Part shown: piece after piece, positions 6,535 through 13,948 of the stretch
Numbering within the stretch: position 1 is the stretch's first letter
How the letters are laid out: each line of letters opens with the position of its first letter
Assembly: GCA_024692925.1 (NCBI GenBank)
Contig: JAILLX010000065.1
Span: 1-13,948 of the forward strand
Direction of reading: 5' to 3'
Length of the DNA stretch: 13,948 bases
DNA from: a bacterium
GTDB lineage: Bacteria > Pseudomonadota > Alphaproteobacteria > Rs-D84 > CACZYB01
Position numbers and translations under genes: made by a program
The notes under the pieces: generated by a model
Database searches by the model: none
What the model saw: the letters and a program-made list of their open reading frames with translations, nothing else
What the model was told of the DNA's origin: nothing

Positions 6535-7497
6535 ATGATATTGGTAATGGGTGGCGCAGGCTATATCGGTTCACATACCGTAAAACATTTAATCGAAAAC
6601 GGATACGAAGTTGTCGTTGCAGATAACCTTTCTATGGGTCATAGGGAGGCTGTCACAACACCACATTTCGAAATTGCAGATTTGGCAGATAAGGATTCTC
6701 TTGATCGTGTTTTCAAAAAATATAAAATCGATTCAGTCATTCACTTTGCCGCTTTCATCGCCGTTGGTGAAAGTGTTGAAAACCCAGCAAAGTACTATCG
6801 CAACAATGTCATTGGGACAATCAATTTGCTTGATGTAATGCTCGCAAACAATGTAAAAAATATTGTATTTTCTTCAACTGCTGCAGTATTCGGAAACCCA
6901 GAATACACCCCAATTGACGAAGCACACAAAACATCACCAATCAACCCATACGGCTGGACAAAGTTGATGATTGAAAAAATCTTTGCCGACTATCACACTG
7001 CTTATGGTTTGAACTATATCGCACTAAGATATTTCAACGCAAGCGGTTGTTCAACCGATGGTACAATCGGCGAAAGCCATAACCCTGAAACTCACCTTAT
7101 TCCACTTGTCCTAAAAGCGATAAAGGGTGATAGGGAAAATATCAAGGTGTTCGGAACCGACTATGACACACCAGATGGAACTTGCATCCGCGATTATATC
7201 CATGTCGAAGATTTGGCATTGGCACACCGCCTTGCAATCGAAAATATTTCAAAATTCAGTGGCACAATCAACCTTGGCACCAGCACCGGAACAAGTGTAA
7301 AAGAAATAATCAATATCGCCGAAAAAATAACTGGTCGTCCTTGTCCAACAGTATTTGAATCCCGTCGTGCCGGCGACCCTGCAATACTTTGTGCTGATAA
7401 TAAAAAGGCTGGCGAAATACTTGGCTGGCACCCAACCCACACCATGGAAGACATAATCAAAACCGCATGGAATTGGGAATTAAATAAAAAGTATTAA
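6535..7497 (+). CDS. galE: UDP-glucose 4-epimerase
   Basis: GalE interconverts UDP-glucose and UDP-galactose with a tightly bound NAD, feeding the Leloir pathway and supplying UDP-galactose for surface polysaccharides; it acts in the cytoplasm. The 320-aa product is an extended short-chain dehydrogenase. The NAD-binding GGAGYIG is at 6-12. The catalytic triad is visible as SST (113-115, Ser114 the likely equivalent of E. coli Ser124) and Y139-x3-K143 in NPYGWTK. Other family signatures are VIHFAAFIAVGES (68-80), LRYFNASG, and TCIRDYIHVEDLA before the C-terminal substrate domain. It is slightly shorter than E. coli GalE (338 aa), within the normal range. It has its own promoter and terminator, so it appears monocistronic. 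The GalU-like gene at 12641 could supply its substrate. A related UDP-hexose epimerase specificity cannot be ruled out from sequence alone. Confidence 0.95.
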   Translation: MILVMGGAGYIGSHTVKHLIENGYEVVVADNLSMGHREAVTTPHFEIADLADKDSLDRVFKKYKIDSVIHFAAFIAVGESVENPAKYYRNNVIGTINLLDVMLANNVKNIVFSSTAAVFGNPEYTPIDEAHKTSPINPYGWTKLMIEKIFADYHTAYGLNYIALRYFNASGCSTDGTIGESHNPETHLIPLVLKAIKGDRENIKVFGTDYDTPDGTCIRDYIHVEDLALAHRLAIENISKFSGTINLGTSTGTSVKEIINIAEKITGRPCPTVFESRRAGDPAILCADNKKAGEILGWHPTHTMEDIIKTAWNWELNKKY

Positions 7498-7504
7498 AAA
7501 ACAT

Positions 7505-7532
7505 TCCCCGTCAAATGGCGGGGATTTTTTTT
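7505..7532 (+). terminator. Rho-independent terminator of galE
   Basis: TCCCCG (7505-7510) pairs with CGGGGA (7519-7524) around an 8-nt loop and is followed at once by eight T residues (7525-7532). It begins 8 bp after the galE stop codon. This is a textbook intrinsic terminator, and one of the few GC-rich spots in the window. Confidence 0.92.
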
Positions 7533-7539
7533 AATTAAT

Positions 7540-7562
7540 AAGTAAAGGGGGCAAACACCCCC
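7540..7562 (-). terminator. Probable terminator of the rho-nifJ operon
   Basis: On the - strand, GGGGG (7562-7558) and CCCCC (7551-7547) form a stem around a 6-nt loop, followed by an interrupted T-rich run (TTTACTT). It lies 9 bp after the nifJ stop. The T-tract is weak, and the galE terminator hairpin just beyond it may act as back-up in this direction since it is also followed by six T on the - strand. Confidence 0.7.
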
Positions 7563-7571
7563 AATACAGAA

Positions 7572-10500
7572 TTAATCTTCCAATTTGAACTTGCTCATAT
7601 AATCATAAAACTTTGCTTTATAATTATTTTCAAATTCACGTTCACGAACCATTTGTTCAAAACGTTCAGGATTATTTGCTTGAATAACTTTATATCTTGT
7701 TTCCTTAAGCATATATTCCCTAATGTCCTTTGTTGGAAGTTTACTATCCATCTGAAGTGGAGCTTTACCCTCAACGATCAACCTTGGGTCGAAACGGTAA
7801 AGTGGCCAATGTCCAGATTCAACCGCAGCCTTTTGCTGTGATGGACCAATCGCCAAATCAATACCATGTGCGATACAAGGAGCATACGCAATGATAAGTG
7901 ATGGACCATCAAAACTTTCCGCTTCTCTGATTGCCTTGATTGCCTGTACTTCATTTGCACCCATCGCAATTTTTGCAACATAAGCATTTGCATTTGCCAT
8001 AGCAATCAAGCCCAAATCTTTTTTACCAAAAGTTTTTCCAGTTGTTGCAAACTTTGCACTTGCACCACGAGGTGTAGCCTTCGAAGCCTGTCCACCAGTA
8101 TTCGAATAAACTTCGGTATCAAGAACCAAAATATTGATATTTTTCTGCATATTAAGGACATGATCCAAACCACCATATCCAATATCGTATGCCCAACCAT
8201 CACCACCAAAAATCCACATTGATTTTTTGATAAGGTATTCAGAAATTGATAAAAGCATTTTTGCCTTTGCATCCTTCATTGATGAAAGTTTATTTCTTAA
8301 TTCTTTTACTCTTTCCTTTTGTTCATTAATACCTGTTTCAGTTGATTGATCAGCATTCAAAATCATTGAAACAAAACCATCACCCAAAGATGAAGCCAAT
8401 TCCTTCAATAATTCCTTTGCATTATTTTCCAATTTTTCAACTGCAACTGCCTGACCATAACCATATTCGGCATTATCTTCGAAAAGTGAATTAGACCACG
8501 CAGGACCTTCACCACAACTATTTACCGCATAAGGTGTAGTTGGCAAGTTTCCACCATAAATTGATGAACAACCAGTTGCATTTGCAATCATCATTCTGTC
8601 ACCAAAAAGTTGTGTAATAAGTCTTATATATCCAGCTTCACCACAACCAGCACAAGCACCACTATATTCAAACAATGGTTGCATAAGTTGTGAATGTTTA
8701 GGAAGTTGAGGATTAAGTTTTGCCCTATCAATATAAGGAATTGTTTCAAAGAATTCAAAATTCTTTTCTTCTACTTCACCAACTTCTTGAATTGACTTCA
8801 TGACCAAAGCCTTTTCTGTTTTATCCTCGCCAACCGGAGTTTTAACAGGACAACCCACAACACAAAGTCCACAACCTGTACAATCCTTTGGTGAAACCTG
8901 TACACAATAATACAAATCTTCGCCAAGTTCTTTTGTCTTATACTTTGCAACCTTAAATGTATTAGGAGCATTTTTAAGTTCAGATTCGGTTAAAACTTTT
9001 GTTCTTATTGCACCATGAGGACAAATGAAAGCACACTTTCCACATTGCAAACATGTTTCATTATTCCAAACTGGAACCATTTCCGCAATACCACGTTTTT
9101 CATATTTTGATGTCGCAGTTGGGAATGTACCATCAGCTTCGAATGCAGAAACTGGCAAATCATTTCCACGACCAGCAATAATTTGTGCATGAAGTCTTTT
9201 TACAACTTCACTTGCATCACTTGAAACAACGCTTGGTCTTGATTTAGCATTTTCAGAAACTTTAGCTGGAACTTCAACTTCATAAAGGTTTGCAATTGCA
9301 CTATCCACAGCCTTATAATTTCTTTCAACTATTTCAATACCCTTTTTCATATAAGTTTTTTCAATAGCTTTCTTAATCGCAGAAATAGCCTGACTACCAT
9401 CAATCACACCTGCAAGGTGGAAGAAAGCAGTCTGCATAATAGTATTAATTCTGCGACCCATACCACTATCCCTTGCAACAACCGAAGCATTAATTGCATA
9501 AACTTTTAAATGCTTATCGATAATTTGTTGTTGTACTTCACGTGGAAGATTTTCCCATAATGCTTCTTTCTTAAATGGTGAATTAATAAGAAGTATTCCA
9601 CCATCCTTTGCATTTGAAAGCAAATCCAAAGTATAAAATAATGGGAAATGATGTACAGCTAAGAAATCAGCCTGTGAAATAAGGTATGGTGCCTTAATTT
9701 CATTATCACTAAATCTTAAATGAGAAATTGTTGTACCACCTGATTTCTTACTATCATATTCAAAATATGCTTGACCATACTTTGATGTTTCACCTGTAAT
9801 AATCTTAATAGAATTTTTATTCGCACCAACAGTACCATCACTTCCAAGTCCATAAAATAATGCAGAATAAACATCCTTATCTTCAAGTTTGAAACCATTA
9901 TTATAATCCAAAGAAAGATGTGTCAAATCATCATTTATACCAACTGTAAATTCAGGCATTGGTTCTTGTTTCAAAAGTTCATCATAAACTGCCTTCACCA
10001 TACATGGAGTAAATTCTTTTGATGAAATACCATATCTTCCACCATTAACGAAAATATCTTCACGTCCCATTTCTTTTAATGCAGCAATCACATCAAGATA
10101 TAATGGTTCACCAATCGCACCTGGTTCCTTTGTCCTATCAAGAACAGAAATTTTCTTAACTGACTTAGGAAGTACATCAGCAAATGCCTTAACTGGGAAT
10201 GGACGATAAAGTCTTATTTTAACAAGTCCAAGTTTTTCACCATTTTTATTTAATTCTGAAATTGTTGTTTCAATAGTTTCACAAGCCGAACCCATCGCAA
10301 CAATAACTCTGTCTGCATCCTTTGCACCAACATATTCAACAACATCATAATGACGACCAGTAAGTTTTTCAAAATTTTTCATTGCATCAGCAACGACTTC
10401 TTCAACCTTATTATAGTATGGATTCGAAGCTTCTCTTGCTTGGAAAAATACATCCGGATTTTGTGCAGTACCACGAATATTTGGTTTTGATGGAAGAAGT

Positions 10501-11123
10501 GCACGATTTCTGAAATCTTCAATATCTTTCATATCAATCATTGATGCGACAACTTCATCTGAAATTCTGTTAATAAGATTTATTTCATGAGAAGTTCTGA
10601 AACCATCAAAGAAATGAATAAATGGAACCCTAGATTTCAATGCCGAAGCATGTGCAACCAATGCCATATCATGAGCTTCTTGCACACTGTTTGAACAAAG
10701 CATTGCAAACCCAGTTTGACGACATGCCATAACATCACTATGATCACCAAAAATTGACAATGCATGCGAAGCAACAGTTCTTGCACTTACATGCATAACA
10801 AATGGTAAAAGTTCACCAGCAATCTTATACATATTTGGAATCATCAAAAGCAAACCTTGTGATGCAGTAAACGTAGTTGCCAAACTTCCAGCCTGTAATG
10901 CACCATGCACAGCACCAATCGCACCAGCCTCTGATTGCATTTCAGAAACTTCTGGAACTAAACCAAAAATATTTTTTCTACCTTTACCACTCCAAACTTC
11001 GTAATTTTCAGCCATAGGAGATGATGGTGTAATAGGATAAATAATCGCAACATCAGTAAGTCTATACGCTACATCAGATGCAGCTTCGTTTCCATCACAC
11101 ATTAATTTATTATTATCAAGCAT
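7572..11123 (-). CDS. nifJ: Pyruvate:ferredoxin (flavodoxin) oxidoreductase
   Basis: PFOR oxidatively decarboxylates pyruvate with CoA to acetyl-CoA and CO2, passing electrons to ferredoxin or flavodoxin; it is a cytoplasmic, TPP-dependent, oxygen-sensitive enzyme of anaerobic metabolism. The 1183-aa product is a full-length single-chain enzyme. In order it shows the N-terminal pyrimidine-binding domain with YPITPSSPMAE (29-39), the CoA-binding and linker domains, a two-cluster ferredoxin domain with CxxCxxCxxxC at C691/694/697/701 and C748/751/754/758, and the TPP domain with GDGWAYDIGYGG (D975) and DTEVYSNTGGQASKATP. The proximal [4Fe-4S] cluster ligands are C824, C827, C852 and C1083. All cluster ligands are present, so it should be active. 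The ATG is preceded by GAAAGGA at 7-nt spacing. It starts 21 nt after the rho stop with no terminator between, so it is read from the rho promoter unless an internal promoter exists within rho. Confidence 0.97.
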   Translation of the reverse strand: MLDNNKLMCDGNEAASDVAYRLTDVAIIYPITPSSPMAENYEVWSGKGRKNIFGLVPEVSEMQSEAGAIGAVHGALQAGSLATTFTASQGLLLMIPNMYKIAGELLPFVMHVSARTVASHALSIFGDHSDVMACRQTGFAMLCSNSVQEAHDMALVAHASALKSRVPFIHFFDGFRTSHEINLINRISDEVVASMIDMKDIEDFRNRALLPSKPNIRGTAQNPDVFFQAREASNPYYNKVEEVVADAMKNFEKLTGRHYDVVEYVGAKDADRVIVAMGSACETIETTISELNKNGEKLGLVKIRLYRPFPVKAFADVLPKSVKKISVLDRTKEPGAIGEPLYLDVIAALKEMGREDIFVNGGRYGISSKEFTPCMVKAVYDELLKQEPMPEFTVGINDDLTHLSLDYNNGFKLEDKDVYSALFYGLGSDGTVGANKNSIKIITGETSKYGQAYFEYDSKKSGGTTISHLRFSDNEIKAPYLISQADFLAVHHFPLFYTLDLLSNAKDGGILLINSPFKKEALWENLPREVQQQIIDKHLKVYAINASVVARDSGMGRRINTIMQTAFFHLAGVIDGSQAISAIKKAIEKTYMKKGIEIVERNYKAVDSAIANLYEVEVPAKVSENAKSRPSVVSSDASEVVKRLHAQIIAGRGNDLPVSAFEADGTFPTATSKYEKRGIAEMVPVWNNETCLQCGKCAFICPHGAIRTKVLTESELKNAPNTFKVAKYKTKELGEDLYYCVQVSPKDCTGCGLCVVGCPVKTPVGEDKTEKALVMKSIQEVGEVEEKNFEFFETIPYIDRAKLNPQLPKHSQLMQPLFEYSGACAGCGEAGYIRLITQLFGDRMMIANATGCSSIYGGNLPTTPYAVNSCGEGPAWSNSLFEDNAEYGYGQAVAVEKLENNAKELLKELASSLGDGFVSMILNADQSTETGINEQKERVKELRNKLSSMKDAKAKMLLSISEYLIKKSMWIFGGDGWAYDIGYGGLDHVLNMQKNINILVLDTEVYSNTGGQASKATPRGASAKFATTGKTFGKKDLGLIAMANANAYVAKIAMGANEVQAIKAIREAESFDGPSLIIAYAPCIAHGIDLAIGPSQQKAAVESGHWPLYRFDPRLIVEGKAPLQMDSKLPTKDIREYMLKETRYKVIQANNPERFEQMVREREFENNYKAKFYDYMSKFKLED

Positions 11124-11144
11124 ATTTGTTTCCTTTCACAAATT

Positions 11145-12404
11145 TTAATTATTCATAGTACGGAAAAATTCTTCGTTATCTTTTGTAAATTTAATTTTAT
11201 CAAGCAAGAAATCCATTGCATCACTTGCTCCCATAGAAATAAGAATTCTACGCAATACCCACATTTTTTGAAGAACATCAGTCGACACAAGAACTTCTTC
11301 TTTTCTTGTACCTGACTTTGTCACATCAATAGCAGGGAAAGTTCTCTTATCAGAAAGTTTTCTATCAAGAACTATTTCCGAATTACCAGTACCCTTAAAT
11401 TCTTCGAAAATAACTTCATCCATTCTTGAACCGGTATCCACCAAAGCGGTCGCAATAATTGTCAAACTTCCACCACCTTCAATATTTCGTGCAGCACCAA
11501 GAACACGTTTTGGACGTTGAAGAGCATTTGCATCAACACCACCAGTTAAAACTTTACCACTACTTGGCACAACAGCATTATATGCACGACCCAAACGAGT
11601 AATAGAATCAAGAAGTATCACAACATCATGTTTATATTCGACAAGACGTTTTGCCTTTTCAATAACCATCTCAACAACCTGAACATGACGTGTTGCAGGT
11701 TCATCAAAAGTTGAACTTATCACTTCACCTTGAATTGAACGTTTCATATCAGTCACTTCTTCTGGTCTTTCATCAATAAGAAGGACAATCAAATAAACTT
11801 CTGGATGATTTGATGTGATTGCATGAGCAATATTTTGAAGCATAACTGTTTTACCACTTTTCGGAGGAGCCACAATCAAACTTCTTTGTCCCTTACCTTG
11901 TGGTGCAATCAAATCAATAATTCTTGTTGTAAAATCGGGATGTTTTGGATCAGTAATTTCTTGTTCTAGTTTAAATTTTTCCTGTGGATAAAGAGGTGTC
12001 AAATCATCAAAATGAACACGATGTTTTGATTTTTTTGGATCCTCAAAATTAACAGTTTTAATTTCATCCAAAGCAAAATATTTTTCCCCAGCCTTTGGTG
12101 CACGCAAAACACCCTCAACTGTATCACCAACTTTTAAACTATTTTTCTTAATAAATGCCGGAGCAACATAAATATCATCAGGTCCAGATATATAGTTTGC
12201 ATCCTTTGATCTTAAAAAGCCATAACCATCAGGCATAACTTCCAATACACCATCACCAATAAGTGTATCACGTTGCGAAATTTTTTTAAGAATATTAAAT
12301 CTTAATGTTTGAACATCATAAGCAGATGGATTTTCCACGCCTTCTTTTTCTGCCAAATCCAAAAGATAAGCTGGAGTTTTTTCTCTTAATTCTTTTATAT
12401 GCAT
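11145..12404 (-). CDS. rho: Transcription termination factor Rho
   Basis: Rho is the hexameric RNA-dependent ATPase/helicase that terminates transcription. The ATG at 12404 is chosen: it has AAAGG 7 nt upstream and gives 419 aa, the E. coli length, beginning MHIKELREKTPAYLL. An in-frame upstream ATG at 12473 would add a lysine- and phenylalanine-rich 23-residue extension unlike Rho. Domains in order are the N-terminal helical domain (1-48), the cold-shock-like RNA-binding domain with DGYGFLR (59-65) and GPDDIYV (74-80), and the RecA-like ATPase core with Walker A APPKSGKT (179-186), LLIDERPEEV (208-217), Walker B VVILLD (261-266), the Q-loop LTGGVDANAL (286-295) and the R-loop KGTGN (337-341). 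It lacks the long Arg/Lys-rich insertion seen in high-GC bacteria. nifJ follows after 21 nt, and the upstream leader of about 78 nt may carry autoregulation. Confidence 0.97.
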   Translation of the reverse strand: MHIKELREKTPAYLLDLAEKEGVENPSAYDVQTLRFNILKKISQRDTLIGDGVLEVMPDGYGFLRSKDANYISGPDDIYVAPAFIKKNSLKVGDTVEGVLRAPKAGEKYFALDEIKTVNFEDPKKSKHRVHFDDLTPLYPQEKFKLEQEITDPKHPDFTTRIIDLIAPQGKGQRSLIVAPPKSGKTVMLQNIAHAITSNHPEVYLIVLLIDERPEEVTDMKRSIQGEVISSTFDEPATRHVQVVEMVIEKAKRLVEYKHDVVILLDSITRLGRAYNAVVPSSGKVLTGGVDANALQRPKRVLGAARNIEGGGSLTIIATALVDTGSRMDEVIFEEFKGTGNSEIVLDRKLSDKRTFPAIDVTKSGTRKEEVLVSTDVLQKMWVLRRILISMGASDAMDFLLDKIKFTKDNEEFFRTMNN

Positions 12405-12460
12405 AAATCTACCTTTCTTGGAATTATTTATCGATTTAAAGATTTTCTTTTTAAAGAACA

Positions 12461-12480
12461 AGAAACTATCCAAAGTTTCT
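12461..12480 (-). promoter_or_regulatory. Hairpin near the 5' end of the rho leader
   Basis: AGAAACT and AGTTTCT form a perfect 7-bp stem with a 6-nt loop, placed within a few bases of the predicted rho transcription start (about 12482). Such a 5' stem could stabilise the message or take part in autogenous control, which is known for E. coli rho, but the sequence does not prove a role. Confidence 0.4.
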
Positions 12481-12488
12481 ATGTACGA

Positions 12489-12517
12489 ATTATAAAATAA
12501 AAATATCTACCTGTCAA
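12489..12517 (-). promoter_or_regulatory. Consensus sigma-70 promoter for rho-nifJ
   Basis: On the - strand TTGACA (12517-12512) and TATAAT (12494-12489) are both perfect consensus and are separated by 17 bp. Transcription would start near 12482, leaving a 5' leader of about 78 nt before rho. It is the strongest promoter match in the window and is divergent from the promoter at 12578-12605. Confidence 0.88.
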
Positions 12518-12577
12518 ATATAATTTTAATATTATTTTCAAAGGAATTCTATCTTTGCCCCATAACTAAAAGTATAG

Positions 12578-12605
12578 TTGACAATATTTTTTAAAATAGT
12601 ATCAT
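12578..12605 (+). promoter_or_regulatory. Sigma-70 promoter for the GalU-like gene
   Basis: TTGACA (12578-12583) and TATCAT (12600-12605) are spaced by 16 bp. Transcription would start near 12612, leaving a leader of about 28 nt with AAAAGG (12628-12633) 7 nt before the ATG. The -35 boxes of this promoter and the divergent rho promoter are 60 bp apart, room for a shared regulator, though no operator was recognised. Confidence 0.85.
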
Positions 12606-12640
12606 TTACAAGTTATTTTAACGAAAAAAAAGGTTTTAAT

Positions 12641-13585
12641 ATGAATACAGAAAATTTGGAATTTGTGGTTCTTGCCGCAGGTAAATCAACAAGAAATTAT
12701 CCTCATTCAAAGGGTATCCCCCACAAATCGCTTATTCCTTTTGGTTCTCGAAAGGTTATTGATTTCATTATGCATCAAATAATTGTTGCTGGTGGTAAAC
12801 ACATAACTATTGTTGTTGCAGACAATGCCGCAATTGAATCTTTTGAACAATGTTTTGTTCGTGAACCTGAAATTGAAAATAAATTTATTAAAAAGGGAAA
12901 TCTTAAGGCTTTGGAATTATTACAAAGTACATATATCCCTGATGATGTTGAAATTAAATATGTTATCCAAGAAAAACCACGTGGTACTGGTCATGCCGTT
13001 GGTCGTGTTTATGACAAGATTCGTGATACAGGCAGAAATATTGTTATGATTTGGCCTGATGATATTGTTCTTTGCGATAAAAATGCAAAGGATGAACTTA
13101 ACCGCACTCCTATATATAAAAGGGCAGTTGATGAATACATAAAAATGGGTTGCAAGGGAAACCTTGGTATCACACGTCCTGTTGATGATCCATCACGTTG
13201 GGGTATTATTGATGAAGGTTATTTTAAGGAAAAACCAAAGGATTCAAAATCAAATCAAGCAGCATTCGGACTATTTATTTTTGATAAAAAAGTTTGCGAA
13301 AAACTTTGCGAGTCTGCAAAATTTATGGATGAGGACAAGGCTGTTGAAGGAATAGTCGGTGGCGAACTTGCATTTGCCGATGCCTTAAATAAAACAGTAG
13401 AAGAAGATCCAGAAAATCAAAAAATTCACACAATATCAATGCTTGATACAGATATGTACCTTGATTGTGGAACGATTGAGGGATATGAAAAAGCATTACT
13501 TTATACATTATTAACAGAATCTGAATTTGAAGAAGCAAATCTTGAATTTATAAAACCAATAGTCGATAAATTATGGAATTCATAA
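12641..13585 (+). CDS. GalU-like sugar-phosphate nucleotidyltransferase
   Basis: This 314-aa cytoplasmic protein belongs to the NTP-transferase family that joins a sugar 1-phosphate to a nucleotide, releasing pyrophosphate. The best guess is UTP-glucose-1-phosphate uridylyltransferase (GalU, about 300 aa), which would make the UDP-glucose used by GalE. The N-terminal signature VVLAAGKSTRNYPHSKGIPHKSLIP (9-33) carries the nucleotide-binding glycine and arginine and the lysine-proline elements, but in a variant form. QEKPRGTGHA (110-119) and WPDD (138-141, metal and sugar-nucleotide binding) closely follow the GalU pattern. FGLFIFD and the Leu/Asp-rich C-terminus fit too. The start is the ATG at 12641; the in-frame TTG at 12578 is the promoter -35 box and cannot be translated. 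Substrate choice is inferred; other hexose-1-phosphate or nucleotide specificities remain possible. Confidence 0.8.
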   Translation: MNTENLEFVVLAAGKSTRNYPHSKGIPHKSLIPFGSRKVIDFIMHQIIVAGGKHITIVVADNAAIESFEQCFVREPEIENKFIKKGNLKALELLQSTYIPDDVEIKYVIQEKPRGTGHAVGRVYDKIRDTGRNIVMIWPDDIVLCDKNAKDELNRTPIYKRAVDEYIKMGCKGNLGITRPVDDPSRWGIIDEGYFKEKPKDSKSNQAAFGLFIFDKKVCEKLCESAKFMDEDKAVEGIVGGELAFADALNKTVEEDPENQKIHTISMLDTDMYLDCGTIEGYEKALLYTLLTESEFEEANLEFIKPIVDKLWNS

Positions 13586-13603
13586 CAAAATGGATTGATG
13601 AAA

Positions 13604-13630
13604 AACAAAGCCATTTTTCAAGGGCTTGTT
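13604..13630. terminator. Bidirectional hairpin between converging genes
   Basis: AACAAAGCC (13604-13612) pairs with GGCTTGTT (13623-13630) as an 8-bp stem with one bulged A. Reading leftward it is followed by five T and would terminate nusB; reading rightward it is followed by AAAATTTATTTT, a weaker tail for the GalU-like gene. It fills most of the 50-bp gap between the two convergent stops. Confidence 0.6.
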
Positions 13631-13635
13631 AAAAT

Positions 13636-13948
13636 TTATTTTACTAAAGATTTGGCGATTTTATCCAAAATGGCATTTACTAATGCTGTCTTTTTTTCTG
13701 GATAAAATTTATTTGCAATCTTTGTATATTCTGACACAATAATTGGTGATGGGGTATTATCTCTGAACAACAATTCAAACGTACCAGCACGAATAATAGA
13801 TATAATTAATTGATCATTTTTTGAAAGTTCTATCTTTAAATGTTTAGAAATTTCATTATCCAAAGTTTCCTGATTTTTAATAATCCCCTTTACAAGATAT
13901 GCAAAAAGTTTTTCATTTACCTCAATTTTTTTATTATCAACAGTATCC
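13636..13948 (-). CDS. nusB: Transcription antitermination factor NusB (partial)
   Basis: NusB binds boxA RNA with NusE (S10) and promotes antitermination on rRNA operons. The frame is open to the right edge of the window, so the N-terminus is missing; 103 codons plus the stop are visible. The visible part reads VNEKLFAYLVKGIIKN, matching the helix before the central loop, then the C-terminal half: LIISIIRAGTFELLF (the NusB ALLR-xA-xYELL region), SPIIVSEYTKIANKF (the PxxVxINEAIELAKxF region) and TALVNAILDKIAK (the xFVNGVLDxxA region). The family motif is clear although several positions differ, for example VNAIL for VNGVL and SEYTKI for NEAIEL. A TTG at 13863 is not the start, since conserved NusB sequence continues upstream of it. 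It converges with the GalU-like gene. Confidence 0.88.
   Translation of the reverse strand, partial: DTVDNKKIEVNEKLFAYLVKGIIKNQETLDNEISKHLKIELSKNDQLIISIIRAGTFELLFRDNTPSPIIVSEYTKIANKFYPEKKTALVNAILDKIAKSLVK

Noticed and set aside
12405..12473. 23-residue N-terminal extension of Rho
   Set aside because: The downstream ATG has a ribosome-binding site and gives exactly the usual 419 aa; the extension has no similarity to Rho.
12578..12640. Extended N-terminus of the GalU-like protein starting at TTG 12578
   Set aside because: That TTG is the -35 box of the gene's own promoter, so it is upstream of the transcript; the ATG at 12641 has a proper ribosome-binding site.
13636..13863. A complete 75-aa protein starting at TTG 13863
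   Set aside because: The frame stays open to the window edge and the sequence before the TTG still matches NusB, so this is the truncated C-terminal part of nusB.
1..13948. A novel defence, mobile or biosynthetic system
   Set aside because: No transposase, integrase, phage, toxin-antitoxin, restriction or CRISPR gene is visible; apart from the palindrome and one small unknown protein the window is conserved core genome.

Overview
The window (13,948 bp, strongly AT-rich) looks like a piece of an anaerobic or fermentative Alphaproteobacterium, probably an uncultured, possibly gut-associated lineage. The grounds are an alphaproteobacterial-type GyrA with a C-terminal-domain insertion, a TatB with the alphaproteobacterial KPKDIP version of the hinge motif, tatBC next to an nlpD-like gene (a shortened form of the tat-serS-surE-pcm-nlpD cluster known in that class), and a full-length pyruvate:ferredoxin oxidoreductase, which points to anaerobic pyruvate metabolism. 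The taxonomic call is inference from family features; no database search was possible. All ten visible genes stop with TAA, and at least one gene (tatB), probably two (gyrA as well), start with TTG.

Layout. Bases 1-252 are a perfect inverted repeat (two 114-bp arms around a 24-nt spacer) that starts on the first base of the window. A promoter (288-316) then drives a tight + strand run: gyrA (355-3180), tatB (3191-3505), tatC (3495-4247, overlapping tatB) and an NlpD-like LysM/LytM lipoprotein gene (4287-6200). A small secreted or membrane protein gene (6274-6468) has a Shine-Dalgarno that can be masked by an upstream anti-SD. galE (6535-7497) has its own promoter and a rho-independent terminator. 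On the - strand, rho (11145-12404) and nifJ/PFOR (7572-11123) form a two-gene operon read from a perfect-consensus promoter. Divergent from rho is a GalU-like nucleotidyltransferase gene (12641-13585) with its own strong promoter. The end of a convergent nusB gene (13636-13948) runs off the right edge.

How the genes fit together. TatB and TatC export folded proteins; in E. coli the cell-wall amidases AmiA and AmiC are Tat substrates and NlpD activates AmiC, so the tat-nlpD neighbourhood suggests a cell-separation module. The GalU-like enzyme and GalE would make and interconvert UDP-glucose and UDP-galactose for envelope sugars. Rho and NusB are opposing players in transcription termination and antitermination. 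PFOR links pyruvate to ferredoxin and acetyl-CoA and shares the rho transcript.

Most of the window is ordinary core genome. The items that deserve attention are the 252-bp perfect palindrome at the edge, the masked ribosome-binding site of the small gene, the rho-nifJ operon, and the degenerate (probably non-catalytic) LytM domain.
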